Assembly (NCBI GenBank): GCA_016927755.1
Contig: JAFGLZ010000140.1
Coordinates: 1-64,000, forward strand
DNA: 64,000 nucleotides
From: Phycisphaerae bacterium
GTDB lineage: Bacteria; Planctomycetota; Phycisphaerae; UBA1845; JAFGLZ01
Direction: 5' to 3'
The notes beneath the pieces were generated by a model. That model saw only the letters and a program-made list of their open reading frames with translations, did not search any database and was not told where the DNA came from. The translations under genes and the position numbers were made by a program. Below are positions 34,653-43,729 of this stretch, in pieces (position 1 is the stretch's first letter; every line of letters begins with the position of its first letter).

Positions 34653-35695
34653 AGTCTGACGACGCTGAGGGTCCTCGCTGACTCGTAGACGGCCTCGCAT
34701 AGTTCGTTGAGGAGCCGGCCTTGCGTGCCGTCCATTCGGGTTGGTCGGCCGGTGCGGACGGCGTCGACGAAATCGGCGATCTGCATCTTGTGCCACGTGA
34801 TGGGGAAGGCCATCGGGTCGGACGCGCCCGTGCCGGAGCCCTCCTCGGATTCGGCGGGCGGGGCGGCGTCCCCGGGCGTGGGGTCCTTGATCTCCCACTT
34901 CACGACGTCGCCGGCCTGCAGCATGATCGTGCCGCGCGAGCCGTGGACGGCGATCTGCTCCGGCAGGCCTGGGTACAGAGCGGTGGCTGCCTCCAGGACG
35001 CCCGTGGCGCCGTTCTTGAATCGCAGGGTGACGGTGCCGAGGTTTTCGATGGCGATGCCCTTGTGGACGGGGGCGGTGACCATGTTGGTGAAGACCCAGT
35101 CGACGGGCCCGCCGATCCATCGCATGAGGTCGAGCGTGTGGCCGGCCTGGGAGAAGATGACGCCGCCGCCTTCGGTCTCGACCTTGCCGCGCCAGTCGTT
35201 GGCCTCGTAGTAGCTCTGAGGGCGGTACCACTTGACGTATCCGCTGACGTGGAGCAGGTCGCCGAGCCGGCCGGTGTCGACCATCTCCTTGAGCTTCAGG
35301 ACGTCCCGCTTGAATCGGCTCTGGAAGACGACGCCGAGCGTGCGTTTCGTCTCGGCGGCGACGGCCATCATCTCGTCGCACTCCGCGGTGGCCACGGCCA
35401 TGGGTTTCTCGACCAGGGCGTGTTTGCCGGCCTTCATGGCGGCGATCGCGTGGGGGTGGTGATTGTAAGGCGCGGTGGTGATGATCACGGCGTCGACGTC
35501 CGGGCTCGCCCAGACCTGATCGAGGTCGGTGGTGTGCTCGGCGCCGTACTTGGCGGCGAAGTCCTTGGCCCTGGCCTCGGTACGGGAGAAGACCCGTATC
35601 AGCTCGGCCTCGGGGAGCTCTTGGATGGATCGCGCGTGCGCGTCGGACACCATGCCCGCGCCCACGAGGGCGAAGCGAAGCGGCTTGTCGGCCAT
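34649..35695 (-). CDS. Gfo/Idh/MocA-family oxidoreductase
   Basis: 348 residues. RFALVGAGMVSDAHARSI is the N-terminal NAD(P)-binding Rossmann motif and ALVEKPMAVATAECDEM holds the conserved EKP lysine. GGGVIFSQAGHTLDLMRWIGG is the dimer/active-site helix with the conserved His-x3-Asp. It should oxidise or reduce a sugar or inositol derivative; the substrate is unknown. Tail residues after about 265 include an acidic Gly-rich loop (ESEEGSGTGASDP). The stop codon lies in a palindromic repeat. Confidence 0.9.
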   Translation of the reverse strand: MADKPLRFALVGAGMVSDAHARSIQELPEAELIRVFSRTEARAKDFAAKYGAEHTTDLDQVWASPDVDAVIITTAPYNHHPHAIAAMKAGKHALVEKPMAVATAECDEMMAVAAETKRTLGVVFQSRFKRDVLKLKEMVDTGRLGDLLHVSGYVKWYRPQSYYEANDWRGKVETEGGGVIFSQAGHTLDLMRWIGGPVDWVFTNMVTAPVHKGIAIENLGTVTLRFKNGATGVLEAATALYPGLPEQIAVHGSRGTIMLQAGDVVKWEIKDPTPGDAAPPAESEEGSGTGASDPMAFPITWHKMQIADFVDAVRTGRPTRMDGTQGRLLNELCEAVYESARTLSVVRL

Positions 35696-35771
35696 GATTC
35701 GTCTCCTTGCTGCAGGGCGGCTCGTGGTCCGCCCGGGGTCAATGGGTGCTCAGCTTTTCGTGAGGCGTCTT

Positions 35772-35799
35772 ATTATGGCGATTGGGGGTGCGTTTGCCA
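35772..35799 (-). promoter_or_regulatory. Possible promoter of the oxidoreductase gene
   Basis: On the minus strand CATAAT (35777-35772) follows TGGCAA (35799-35794) after 16 bp. The -35 match is weak. The leader would be about 70 bases before ATG 35695. Confidence 0.35.
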
Positions 35800-35866
35800 C
35801 GGGGCGGGGGTGTGGTTGCTGATTCCGGCTCGCGAGGACGCTCCCCCGCCCTTCTCGCCTGGCCCT

Positions 35867-37225
35867 CTAGCTCTTGCCGGGGGGAATCGGCAGTATGATC
35901 TCGTAGCCGCTTTGGGGGGGCGGGGGCCATCCGGCCGAGCAGCTCGGGCATTTCGGTCGGTCGGTGGGTCTTGGGCGGCGGCAGGCGGGGCACTTGACCC
36001 TTGCGGGGACCTCGAAGAGGGTGCGACAGACGAGGTGGCCGGTCCAACTGAACACGAGCGTGACGATCAGGCCAAGGGCCATGTCGAACCAACTACTTCG
36101 TCTGCGGAGGTGCCACCAGGTGAGGAGGGTTGAGACGACCGTGAAGGTCAGGCTGAGGGCGAAGAAGGTCGGGCGGTACGGCCAGTTGAGCCAGTTCTCG
36201 ATCAGGCGGTGCACTTCGGGGAACTGGAGGGCCATGAACCGGTCGAGCCCCGCGCCGGCCCAGGGCGACATGATGGAAGCGGCGACGGTCAGGGCGACCT
36301 TTCGGGTTCGGCTCATTCCGCGCGACAGGGGGACGTTCACCACCCAGGGTTCGGATTGCCGGCCGTCCTCGAAGAGGTGGTAGACGATCGCGTGCATCTG
36401 TGTGACGTTGCTGATGACCAGGCGGTCCTTGAGCCAGGCGACCTGCCAGGCGACGTTGCCGCGCAGCTTCTCGGGCAACTCGGCCTTTAGCCGGGTCCTG
36501 AGCGTCACGTCGATGACCTCGAGCTGATTGCCGCAGAGGAGGATGCCCATGTTGTTGACCCAGCCGAGGGCGCGGATGGGTCCGTTCTTGGACTGCCACA
36601 GCTTGCGGACGGTCATGTGGGCCAGGTCGATGGCGTAGATGCGGTCGACGTCGACCCAGATGCTGCCGAGGTTGGGCACGTCGCCGATGTAGCGGGGGTT
36701 GACGAATCGCTGCTCGGCGTCGTCGGGTTCGACGGGACCTTCCGGGCCGAGGTGGCCGATGAGCCGGCCGTAGGGGTAGAGATGACCCACGAGCAGCCCG
36801 CGATAGGGCAGCAGATGCCAGATGGGGACCTCGGCCCCGGGCGGCGGCAGGTATCGCCAGCCGGTCAGGTCGGCGCGTCGGCCTCCGCGCCAGGCGGACC
36901 GCAAGACGGCGTTGAAGTCGACGATTCCGCCCAGGCGGAGGGCGGGGGCGCGATGCTCGGGGTAGGTGCCGATCTCGTTGCCGTCGATGTCGTACCAGGT
37001 GACTTTTCGGGTGCGTTCCTTGTAGGAATAGGCCACTTCGCGGAACTCGATCCGGGGAATGCCTTCTCTGTCGAAGACCACTCGACGGGCGAACAGCTCG
37101 ATGTGGCCCCCGGTCAGGTTCGTGGAGATGGGGGCGAGCATTCCCATGACGATGAACAGGCCGAGGCACAGGATGGTTGCCAGGAGCACCTCGCCGAGAC
37201 GTCGACCTTGGAGGCCCATCCTCAT
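35867..37225 (-). CDS. Membrane protein with C-terminal zinc ribbon, third gene of ABC operon
   Basis: 452 residues from ATG 37225, with GGGAGGG 8 bases upstream inside the end of the permease gene. One N-terminal transmembrane segment (LLATILCLGLFIVMGML), a large soluble domain with propeller-like sequence (IYAIDLAHMTVRKLW, ALGWVNNMGILLCGNQLEVIDV), then three to four hydrophobic segments and a C-terminal zinc ribbon CPACRRPRPTDRPKCPSC. It starts 4 bp after the permease stop, so the two are coupled. No family was recognised. The ribbon should face the cytoplasm. Confidence 0.72.
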   Translation of the reverse strand: MRMGLQGRRLGEVLLATILCLGLFIVMGMLAPISTNLTGGHIELFARRVVFDREGIPRIEFREVAYSYKERTRKVTWYDIDGNEIGTYPEHRAPALRLGGIVDFNAVLRSAWRGGRRADLTGWRYLPPPGAEVPIWHLLPYRGLLVGHLYPYGRLIGHLGPEGPVEPDDAEQRFVNPRYIGDVPNLGSIWVDVDRIYAIDLAHMTVRKLWQSKNGPIRALGWVNNMGILLCGNQLEVIDVTLRTRLKAELPEKLRGNVAWQVAWLKDRLVISNVTQMHAIVYHLFEDGRQSEPWVVNVPLSRGMSRTRKVALTVAASIMSPWAGAGLDRFMALQFPEVHRLIENWLNWPYRPTFFALSLTFTVVSTLLTWWHLRRRSSWFDMALGLIVTLVFSWTGHLVCRTLFEVPARVKCPACRRPRPTDRPKCPSCSAGWPPPPQSGYEIILPIPPGKS

Positions 37226-37229
37226 CGGA

Positions 37230-37910
37230 TCAGCCCTCCCACCGGACGAGCAGGTAGACGTCGACGTACCACAGGACGGCGACGTAGAGGGCGCCGAGGA
37301 TCCATGCGGTTCCGAGCGAGGAGGTGACCTCGAGCATGACGTAGCCCGCGGGGACGGGCAGGACGAGGGGCAGGAGTCGTCCGCCGTACCATCGGGCGGG
37401 TCGCCAGGCGGTGGCGATCGCGGAGAGGTAGAAGAGGTATCCGATGAGCCAGCCGAGCAGGGGCGCCGCGGCCATCCACGGCTCGAGCGGGGCCGACAGC
37501 GAGGCGGTGGCGCACCAGGCGTATCCGACGGCGGTGGCGAAGAGCCCGGGCAGCCAGTACATGAGCGATCCGCCGACGAGCTTTCCGACGGCGAGCCAGA
37601 CTCTCGAGCATGGTCGTGAGAAGAAGAAGCCCGAGGCGCCGCCGATCTCCGGGAGGCCCTGCCAGAGCCCCAGGCCGATGCCGTAGAGCATGGCGATGAT
37701 CCAACCGTCGGAGAGACGGACCATGGGGAACCGCGTGTCGATGTCGATGACGCCCAGCATGGCGAAGGGGCGGACGATTCGCCCGAGGCTGAACTCGGCG
37801 GGCCAGGAGGCAAGGTTGAGGATGGCATAGCCGCCGAAGAGGGCGGTCATGCCGGCCAGCCAGAACCAGCCGGATCGGACGTCCTTCTTGACCACGGCGG
37901 CGATCATCAT
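37230..37910 (-). CDS. ABC transporter permease
   Basis: 226 residues with six hydrophobic segments, and the loop EIGGASGFFFSRPCSRVWLAVGKLVGG typical of ABC-2-type permeases. ATG 37910 overlaps the stop of the ATPase gene (ATGA), so translation is coupled. It should form the membrane part of an exporter with the ATPase encoded upstream. Substrate unknown. Confidence 0.8.
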   Translation of the reverse strand: MMIAAVVKKDVRSGWFWLAGMTALFGGYAILNLASWPAEFSLGRIVRPFAMLGVIDIDTRFPMVRLSDGWIIAMLYGIGLGLWQGLPEIGGASGFFFSRPCSRVWLAVGKLVGGSLMYWLPGLFATAVGYAWCATASLSAPLEPWMAAAPLLGWLIGYLFYLSAIATAWRPARWYGGRLLPLVLPVPAGYVMLEVTSSLGTAWILGALYVAVLWYVDVYLLVRWEG

Positions 37911-38824
37911 TGCATCGTTCCCCCCGTGGAGACGAACTGGGTCGCGCCGCCGCTGTTGTAGTCGATGAACAGGTCCTCGAGGGTGCTGTCGAGGACCTCG
38001 ACCTCCCGGGCGCCGCGATGTCGCAGGGCGGCCTCGTGCGTGCCGTCGTAGTGCGCGATGGTGAGGACGGCTTCTCGCTTGCCGGCCTGGAGCCAGACGA
38101 GTCCCGGCATGTCCATCAGCGCGGGGACCTGGCCGTCGAAGGCGGCGCGGACACGGCGGAGCTTCTGCTTGAATTCGGTCAGCGTGCAGTCGACGCGGAA
38201 GACGCCGCGGGCGAGGATACCGATCCGGTCGGCCACGCGCTCGACGTCGGCGAGCACGTGGCTGCTGAAGAGGACGGTCCGCCCTTTCTGGTTGATGAGC
38301 TGGATCATCGATTCGAGGAATCGTCTTCGGATGACGGGATCGACGCCGAGGGTGGGGTCGTCCATGATGAGCAGGTCGGGATCGCACGCGAGCGTGAGCG
38401 CGAGGCTGACCTGGGCGCGTTGGCCGTTGGAGAGCTGTCGAATCCGCTGCTTCTGCGACAGGCGGAAGTGGGAGAGCATTTCGTCGAAGGATTTCCGGTT
38501 CCATCTGGAGAAGAACTTGCTCTGGAAGTCGGCCAGGTCGCGGATGCTGGCGGAGCGGTAGAGCTCGTGGCCCTCGGCGACGTAGCCGATGCGGTCGCGG
38601 AGCTTGGAGGGGAGGCGGTCCGACTCGCGTCCGAGGAGCTTGGCCCATCCTCGGGTGGGCTCGAGCAGGCCGAGGAGCATCTTGATAGTGGTCGTCTTGC
38701 CGGAGCCGTTCGGGCCCAGCAGGCCGTAGACGCAGCCAACGGGAACTCGGAGCGTGAGCTGATTGACGGCGCACCGATCGCCGTAGTAGCGGGTGAGCTT
38801 ATTGGTCTCGATGGCCAGCTCGAT
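37907..38824 (-). CDS. ABC transporter ATPase, probable ATC start
   Basis: 305 residues if it starts at ATC 38824-38822, 7 bases after AAGGAGG. There is no in-frame ATG, GTG or TTG near the expected N terminus; the nearest ATG is more than 250 bases upstream across a repeat region. Motifs: Walker A GLLGPNGSGKTTTIKML, signature LSNGQRAQVSLAL, Walker B LLIMDDPTLGVDP (Asp where most ABC ATPases have the catalytic Glu) and the switch His in LFSSHVLAD. The C-terminal extension is about 90 residues. It powers the adjacent ABC-2 permease. The stop overlaps the permease ATG. Confidence 0.85.
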   Translation of the reverse strand: MELAIETNKLTRYYGDRCAVNQLTLRVPVGCVYGLLGPNGSGKTTTIKMLLGLLEPTRGWAKLLGRESDRLPSKLRDRIGYVAEGHELYRSASIRDLADFQSKFFSRWNRKSFDEMLSHFRLSQKQRIRQLSNGQRAQVSLALTLACDPDLLIMDDPTLGVDPVIRRRFLESMIQLINQKGRTVLFSSHVLADVERVADRIGILARGVFRVDCTLTEFKQKLRRVRAAFDGQVPALMDMPGLVWLQAGKREAVLTIAHYDGTHEAALRHRGAREVEVLDSTLEDLFIDYNSGGATQFVSTGGTMQ

Positions 38825-39013
38825 CGTGCGGCCTCCTTCGTTCGACCCGGGCGTGATTCCAGTACTACGAGCGTAGCAGCCACCGGTTCCGTGGGCCGGT
38901 ACGTGCGACAGAATCTTACATTTTAGCGTGGCGAGAGGGATGGAGGTAGGGGGGCGAGGGGGAAGTGTGAAGGAAGAAGAGAGAAGAGTGAAAAGGGGGC
39001 GTTGGGTCCTGTC

Positions 39014-39144
39014 GGAGCGTGGCGGCCTGCCGCCGTTTGGATCGCTTGTGGAGCGGGCACACCCGTTCTCGCGTAAGTGGCTCGCCCGCATGCGCGGGCG
39101 AGAAGGCGACGTCGAGCCCCGACGGGGCAGGCCGTCGCACTCCA
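39014..39144. repeat. Inverted pair of repeat C with internal hairpin
   Basis: A plus-orientation copy GGAGCGTGGCGGCCTGCCGCC starts at 39014. A minus-orientation copy (GGAGTGCGACGGCCTGCCCC on the minus strand) occupies 39110-39144. Between them CTCGCCCGC-ATGC-GCGGGCGAG (39081-39102) forms a 9-bp hairpin. The whole block sits in the 323-bp space between the ABC operon and the stop of the GH123-like gene. I see no gene in that gap, only this element and a TAAAAT box near 38920. Confidence 0.75.
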
Positions 39145-39147
39145 TAA

Positions 39148-41679
39148 TCACTTGAGCGCCAGTAGCGCGTCTAGGATCTCGAGGCGGACCTGGGCGGCTA
39201 GGGAGCGGTCGCGCTGCTGGTGCCAGTGGATCGGCTCGTAGACGGCGACGCGTTTGGGTCCTTCGACGAGGAGCTTGCGGGCCTTGTCGAGCTCGGGTCC
39301 GGTCTTGCCGGCCTTGATCAGCTCGTCGATGCGGGTCTTGAGCATGTGGAGGTACTCGTAGTCCTCGATGCCCTCGCGGACGGCCTCCCAGTGCTTGGAG
39401 GTCGTGATGCCGGTGCGTCCGACATAGGCGGGGCTGTAGGTGGTTCCTCGGCAGAGGTACTCGCACCAGGCGTCGCCACCACCGGCGTCGGCATAGGCCC
39501 AGAAGCCCTGACCGACGGCGCCGCCAGCCCAGCAATGCCAGGCTTGCAGGCGGTGGTAGCCGTAGGGGCAGAGCAATCGGACGGGGCCGGTGCACTGGTA
39601 GAACCAGAGCTCGCGCTTGCCGTCGGCGACGAGCTCTCCGTAGAAGTCCTGGGCTTTCTTGCCGAGGGTGTTCCAGATGCCGAGGTTGGGGCAGACGGCG
39701 TCGCAGAGCTCGAGCATCTCGTTCTGGGCGGGGGTGCCGAGTTTCTTGTCGACGGGATCCTCCCAGATGGAGAAGAAGTCGGTGGCGGCACGGATGGCCT
39801 TGGCCCAGGCGGCGATGTGCTTGTGCTGGGCGTCGGCGCTCGGTTCGTCGACGATCAGGAGGGCGACCTGCTTGGGCTTGATTCCGAGCTTCTTGCAGTG
39901 CTCGGCCCAGGCGGCGGCCCACTGCCCGACGAGCTTGTCGAACTTAGGCGTGCCCATCGGCAGGCCGGCGACAGAGGTGGGTACGTTCGAGAAGATCATG
40001 TAGCGGCGGGCGTAGTCTTTCCAGTCGTTAAACCACTTGTCGAACCGCGCGTAGTCGAGCATCTCGGTCTTGAGGTTGCCGTCGGCGTCGAGTTGGGCCT
40101 TCTGTGGGAACGGCATGACGCTGCTGGTGGCCCATGGGGCGTCCTGGAAGTGGGCCTTGGCGTCGGCGATGGCGGCTCGAATGTTCTCGGCGGTCAGGTC
40201 GCGCTGATACGGCGGATGGTTGGTGTAATCCCAGGTACCAAGCGAGAGCGTGGGGTGCCTTGGGAAATCGATGGGCTCGACGCGTAGACTGAAGGCGACG
40301 GTGGCGCACGGTTGCGCGGGGGTGACGGGCCGGCCCGCATGGGCCTTGACGGGATACACGTTGATCTTGCCCGGGAATACCCCGGGCTCGATCGAGGTCG
40401 CGTGGACGGTCAACCAGACTTGCCGGGTCGTGCCGGGCGGAATCCTCAGGACAACGGCGTCCTTGCCGAGCTTCTGGGCGGCAGGCAGCGCGTCCGACAC
40501 GACGACGCCTTGTTTGGTGTCGACGTGCTCGACTTGGTGTGCGGTCAGGCAATCGGGCAGCCCCGCGAACCGGATCAGCGCGTCACACAGGCCGTCGGTC
40601 GCGTTCGTGAGATTGAGGGCGACGGCGCGATACTCACCGCGCATGACTCTCAGCGACAACTCGGGCAGTTGTGCCGGTTTCGACTCGGGGGCCTCCAGCA
40701 CGCCGAGTGGCTCCCATCGGTTCTTGTGCCAGACGACCAGGCCCTGCAGCCCCCGAGCCTGGAGCACCTTTGCGTTGAGGGCGAGGATCTTTCGGTGTAG
40801 CTCGTTGAGCGGGACGATGGCTCGGAACGTCTTGGGGTCGTCGACGTCGAGCGAGCCGATCTGGGCCGATAGTCCATCGAGCGTATCGAGCGTCTGGGCC
40901 CGTTTCTCGGCGGACATCCTCGAGGTTTCGACGGCCTTGCGGATCTGGCCGGCGTCCATTCGCAGTCTTCGCCGGGCGCTCGTCGTGACGGCGGAGGTCT
41001 CGAGGAAGGTCTTGACGTTTCCGACGTTCTTGCCGCCGACGGGCTGGTTCAGCCAGGCGTCCTCGCCGCGCCAGACCTCGATCTCGTCGCAGAAGCCGTA
41101 GGCGCCGGCGAAGACCAGCGCGATTTGGACGTACCGCCCCTTGGTCTTCAGCTCGTCGGTCCAGTAGGTGTACTCGCGATAGCCGAGCGGGCTGGGGATC
41201 TCGCGTTTGCTCGACAGCTCGACGAGGTCGCCCATGCATGCGTAGTCCTTTCCGTCCTGGCTGACGAAGATCGAGAGTTGTTGCGGCCAGCCGACGCCGG
41301 CGGTTCCGGCGGCGGTTCGGAAGCTCACGCCGCGGATCGGCTCGACCTTGCCCAGGTCGATGGTGATCAGGGCCCTGCCGGCGTGGCTCCATCCGACGGT
41401 TCCCTTCTGGACCCAGAAGTAGCCGCTGACGTGCTGTCCGTCGGTGAGCTGGGTCTTGTCGCCGGGATCGGCGCAGTGCTTATAGCTGGGCGCGGGGTCG
41501 AGCTTGTAGGGTTTGCCCTTGGCGACGTTGACGTGGCCGCGATCGGCCGCGGTGACGACGTTGGGCTTGGCGTCGGTCTTCGTGCCCGGCGGCGGCTTGA
41601 CCTGCTCGGCGCCGGCGGCATGCGCGAGCAGACCGACTGCCAAGCCGAACACCGCTACGATTCCGGAAGAGTGGCTCAT
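39148..41679 (-). CDS. Secreted GH123/DUF4091-like glycoside hydrolase with F5/8 type C domain
   Basis: 843 residues; SD AGAGGAGA lies 9 bases before ATG 41679. A signal peptide (IVAVFGLAVGLLAHAAGAEQ) is followed at about residues 45-200 by an F5/8 type C (discoidin) carbohydrate-binding domain (LTDGQHVSGYFWVQKG, ALITIDLGKVEPIRGVSF). The C-terminal half is DUF4091/GH123-like, with the Asp-Glu pair in VALLIVDEPSADAQHKHI, as in GH123 beta-N-acetylgalactosaminidases. The protein probably degrades an amino-sugar glycan outside the cytoplasm. It lies 30 bp downstream of folE on the same strand. Confidence 0.82.
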   Translation of the reverse strand: MSHSSGIVAVFGLAVGLLAHAAGAEQVKPPPGTKTDAKPNVVTAADRGHVNVAKGKPYKLDPAPSYKHCADPGDKTQLTDGQHVSGYFWVQKGTVGWSHAGRALITIDLGKVEPIRGVSFRTAAGTAGVGWPQQLSIFVSQDGKDYACMGDLVELSSKREIPSPLGYREYTYWTDELKTKGRYVQIALVFAGAYGFCDEIEVWRGEDAWLNQPVGGKNVGNVKTFLETSAVTTSARRRLRMDAGQIRKAVETSRMSAEKRAQTLDTLDGLSAQIGSLDVDDPKTFRAIVPLNELHRKILALNAKVLQARGLQGLVVWHKNRWEPLGVLEAPESKPAQLPELSLRVMRGEYRAVALNLTNATDGLCDALIRFAGLPDCLTAHQVEHVDTKQGVVVSDALPAAQKLGKDAVVLRIPPGTTRQVWLTVHATSIEPGVFPGKINVYPVKAHAGRPVTPAQPCATVAFSLRVEPIDFPRHPTLSLGTWDYTNHPPYQRDLTAENIRAAIADAKAHFQDAPWATSSVMPFPQKAQLDADGNLKTEMLDYARFDKWFNDWKDYARRYMIFSNVPTSVAGLPMGTPKFDKLVGQWAAAWAEHCKKLGIKPKQVALLIVDEPSADAQHKHIAAWAKAIRAATDFFSIWEDPVDKKLGTPAQNEMLELCDAVCPNLGIWNTLGKKAQDFYGELVADGKRELWFYQCTGPVRLLCPYGYHRLQAWHCWAGGAVGQGFWAYADAGGGDAWCEYLCRGTTYSPAYVGRTGITTSKHWEAVREGIEDYEYLHMLKTRIDELIKAGKTGPELDKARKLLVEGPKRVAVYEPIHWHQQRDRSLAAQVRLEILDALLALK

Positions 41680-41709
41680 CTCGTGGGTTCTCCTCTGGGT
41701 TGCGTCGGG

Positions 41710-42354
41710 TCAGTCGCCTCGGCTCTGCTTGAGGAAGCTGAGCACCTCGTTCCTCGTGGCCGCGTTCTTCTTGAACAGGCCTCGAACGGCGGAGGTGACC
41801 ATCTCCGAGCCGGGCTTCTTGACGCCGCGGATGGTCATGCAGGTATGCGTGGCCTCGATGACGACGGCGACGCCCTTGGCGCGGAGCCCGGTCATGAGCA
41901 GGTCGGCGATCTGGCTGGTGAGTCGCTCCTGGACCTGTGGTCGCCGGGCGTAGCACTCGACGATTCGGGCGAGCTTGCTGATGCCGATGATCTTCCGGTC
42001 GGGCACGTAGGCGATATGCGCTCGTCCGAGGAAGGGCAGCAGATGGTGCTCGCACATGGAGTAGAAGGGGATGTCGCGAAGGGCGATCATCTCGTCGTAG
42101 TCCTCGCTGAAGACGGCCTTGAGATGCCTGGTGGGGTCCTCGCGCAGGCCCGAGAAGACCTCTGCGTACATTCGCGCGACGCGTTCGGGGGTCTTGAGCA
42201 GTCCCTCGCGTTTGGGGTCCTCGCCGAGGGCGAGCAGGATCTCTCTCGCGGCCGCGACGAGACGGTCGTGATCGATCGGCTCTTTCTTCTCGGCCGGGGC
42301 CTTCTGGTTCGCTGCATTGCCGCTGCTGGCGGAGGTCTTGGCACGTTTCGCCAT
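41710..42354 (-). CDS. folE: GTP cyclohydrolase I
   Basis: 214 residues, normal length, with a Lys/Ala-rich N-terminal extension of about 25 residues. Zinc ligands are visible: Cys and His in MCEHHLLPF and Cys in [24 protein letters not shown] and [21 protein letters not shown] are family signatures. It converts GTP to dihydroneopterin triphosphate, the first step of folate (tetrahydrofolate) synthesis, in the cytoplasm. SD GAGGAAG precedes ATG 42354. Divergent from a URO-D family gene. Pairing with the GH123-like gene looks incidental. Confidence 0.95.
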   Translation of the reverse strand: MAKRAKTSASSGNAANQKAPAEKKEPIDHDRLVAAAREILLALGEDPKREGLLKTPERVARMYAEVFSGLREDPTRHLKAVFSEDYDEMIALRDIPFYSMCEHHLLPFLGRAHIAYVPDRKIIGISKLARIVECYARRPQVQERLTSQIADLLMTGLRAKGVAVVIEATHTCMTIRGVKKPGSEMVTSAVRGLFKKNAATRNEVLSFLKQSRGD

Positions 42355-42470
42355 GGTTGGTCTTCCTCAGGGCCGTGTGCGGCTCGTATTGTTGGGTCCG
42401 CGGGCAGGTTCGTCAAATGCCGAATCGGGCGCGGGCCAGGTCAGAGATCCGCGCTGGGCGGGCCAAGTGC

Positions 42471-42476
42471 TATAAT
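42471..42476 (+). promoter_or_regulatory. -10 box TATAAT before URO-D gene
   Basis: A consensus TATAAT at 42471-42476 lies 52 bases before the GTG start at 42529. No good -35 is visible at 16-18 bp. Transcription start is expected near 42483. Confidence 0.5.
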
Positions 42477-42528
42477 GCGGCCCGTTTGTGCGCTTCGTGG
42501 ATGGCGATGTGGGACGAGGAGCTTCTTC

Positions 42529-43695
42529 GTGACGAGCGATCGAGCGGCCGAGGCGAGGGCCAGACTGGGCGAGAGCCACGCCAAGCTGGCCATCAGCAGG
42601 GGCATGGAGGTTGACCGGTTCGAGTACCTCGACCACATGACGTTCAAGGCCAACAAGCGGCCGCTGTTCACGGAGATCTTCGGTCCGCTGATCGGGCTCA
42701 AGGAGGAGTGGGTCGATCAGGGGGCCACGCCGGAGGAGCTTGATCTTTCGGCCTTCAAGTTCCGTCGCGGTCAGACGGGCGGCGTGCCGGTGTGCACGGG
42801 TTGGATAGGCGGGCGGGACGAGGAAATCCTCGAGGAGACCGAGGAGTACCTGATCGCCCGGGACGAACGTGAGCGGACGGTGAAGCTGATCAAGTCGTCG
42901 GCCAGCATTCCCCACCCGCTCGATTATCCGGTTAAGACGATGGACGACTGGCTGCGGATCAAGCACCACTACGAGTACTCCGAGGAGCGGTTCGGCGAGA
43001 ACTGGGCGGAGGTGGCGCGGGAGCACCTTGCGGCGGGGCGCGTCGTGTCGGTGGATATTCCGGGCGGATTCGACGAGCCTCGCGAGTTGATGGGCGAGGA
43101 GGCGACGTGTCTGGCGTACTACGACCAGCCGGAGCTGATTCACGATATGCTGGAGACGATCGGCGCCACGGCCCAGCGCGTCCTCGACGTCGTTTCTTCG
43201 ACGGTGCAGGTCGATGCGCTCTACGTTCACGAGGACATGGCGGGCAAGAGCGGCCCGTTGGCGGGCCCGGCGCAGGTGACCGAGTTCATCAAGCCTTACT
43301 ATCGGCGGATTTGGGACATGCTGTCGACGCGTGGGGCTCGGCTGTTCCTGCAGGACTCCGACGGCAACATGAACTCGGTGATCGAGGCGTTTCTCGATGC
43401 GGGGCTCAACGCGATGCACCCGATGGAGCCGGCGGCGGGGATGGACATCGTCAAGCTTCGGGAGCGGTACGGCACGCGGTTGGCCTTCGAGGGCGGGATC
43501 GACAAGCACGTTCTGCGACGGAGCCGGGACGAGATCGTGACCGAGCTGGAGTACAAGATTCCGCCGATGGTTCGGACGGGCGGGTGCGTGCTGGGGCTGG
43601 ACCATCGGATTCCGAACGGCACGCCGCTGTCGGCGTATCGGTTCTACATCGCGAAAGCGTGGGAGATCCTCGAGCGCGAGGCGGCGAGGCTATAG
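42529..43695 (+). CDS. Uroporphyrinogen decarboxylase-family protein, second type
   Basis: 388 residues from GTG 42529, with GAGGAG 8 bases upstream. The TIM-barrel signatures of the URO-D family are present (VSVDIPGGFDEPRELMGEE, GLNAMHPMEPAAGMDIVKLRERYG, AFEGGIDKHVLRRSRDEIV, LDHRIPNGTPLSAYRFYI). At the position where the other family member (29825) has HSCG, this protein has DSDG, so the zinc-thiolate site is missing. It may be an enzyme on a different substrate; not HemE-like by motif. Monocistronic, with its own promoter. Confidence 0.82.
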   Translation: MTSDRAAEARARLGESHAKLAISRGMEVDRFEYLDHMTFKANKRPLFTEIFGPLIGLKEEWVDQGATPEELDLSAFKFRRGQTGGVPVCTGWIGGRDEEILEETEEYLIARDERERTVKLIKSSASIPHPLDYPVKTMDDWLRIKHHYEYSEERFGENWAEVAREHLAAGRVVSVDIPGGFDEPRELMGEEATCLAYYDQPELIHDMLETIGATAQRVLDVVSSTVQVDALYVHEDMAGKSGPLAGPAQVTEFIKPYYRRIWDMLSTRGARLFLQDSDGNMNSVIEAFLDAGLNAMHPMEPAAGMDIVKLRERYGTRLAFEGGIDKHVLRRSRDEIVTELEYKIPPMVRTGGCVLGLDHRIPNGTPLSAYRFYIAKAWEILEREAARL

Positions 43696-43729
43696 GCCGC
43701 CTTGCCGCTCGGCGTGCCCCACGACACAC

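Noticed and set aside
41125-42528. A plus-strand frame upstream of the URO-D gene, antisense to folE and the GH123-like gene
   Set aside because: The start at GTG 42529 has an SD and the family's N terminus; the upstream frame reads Gly/Asp/Val-rich shadow sequence.
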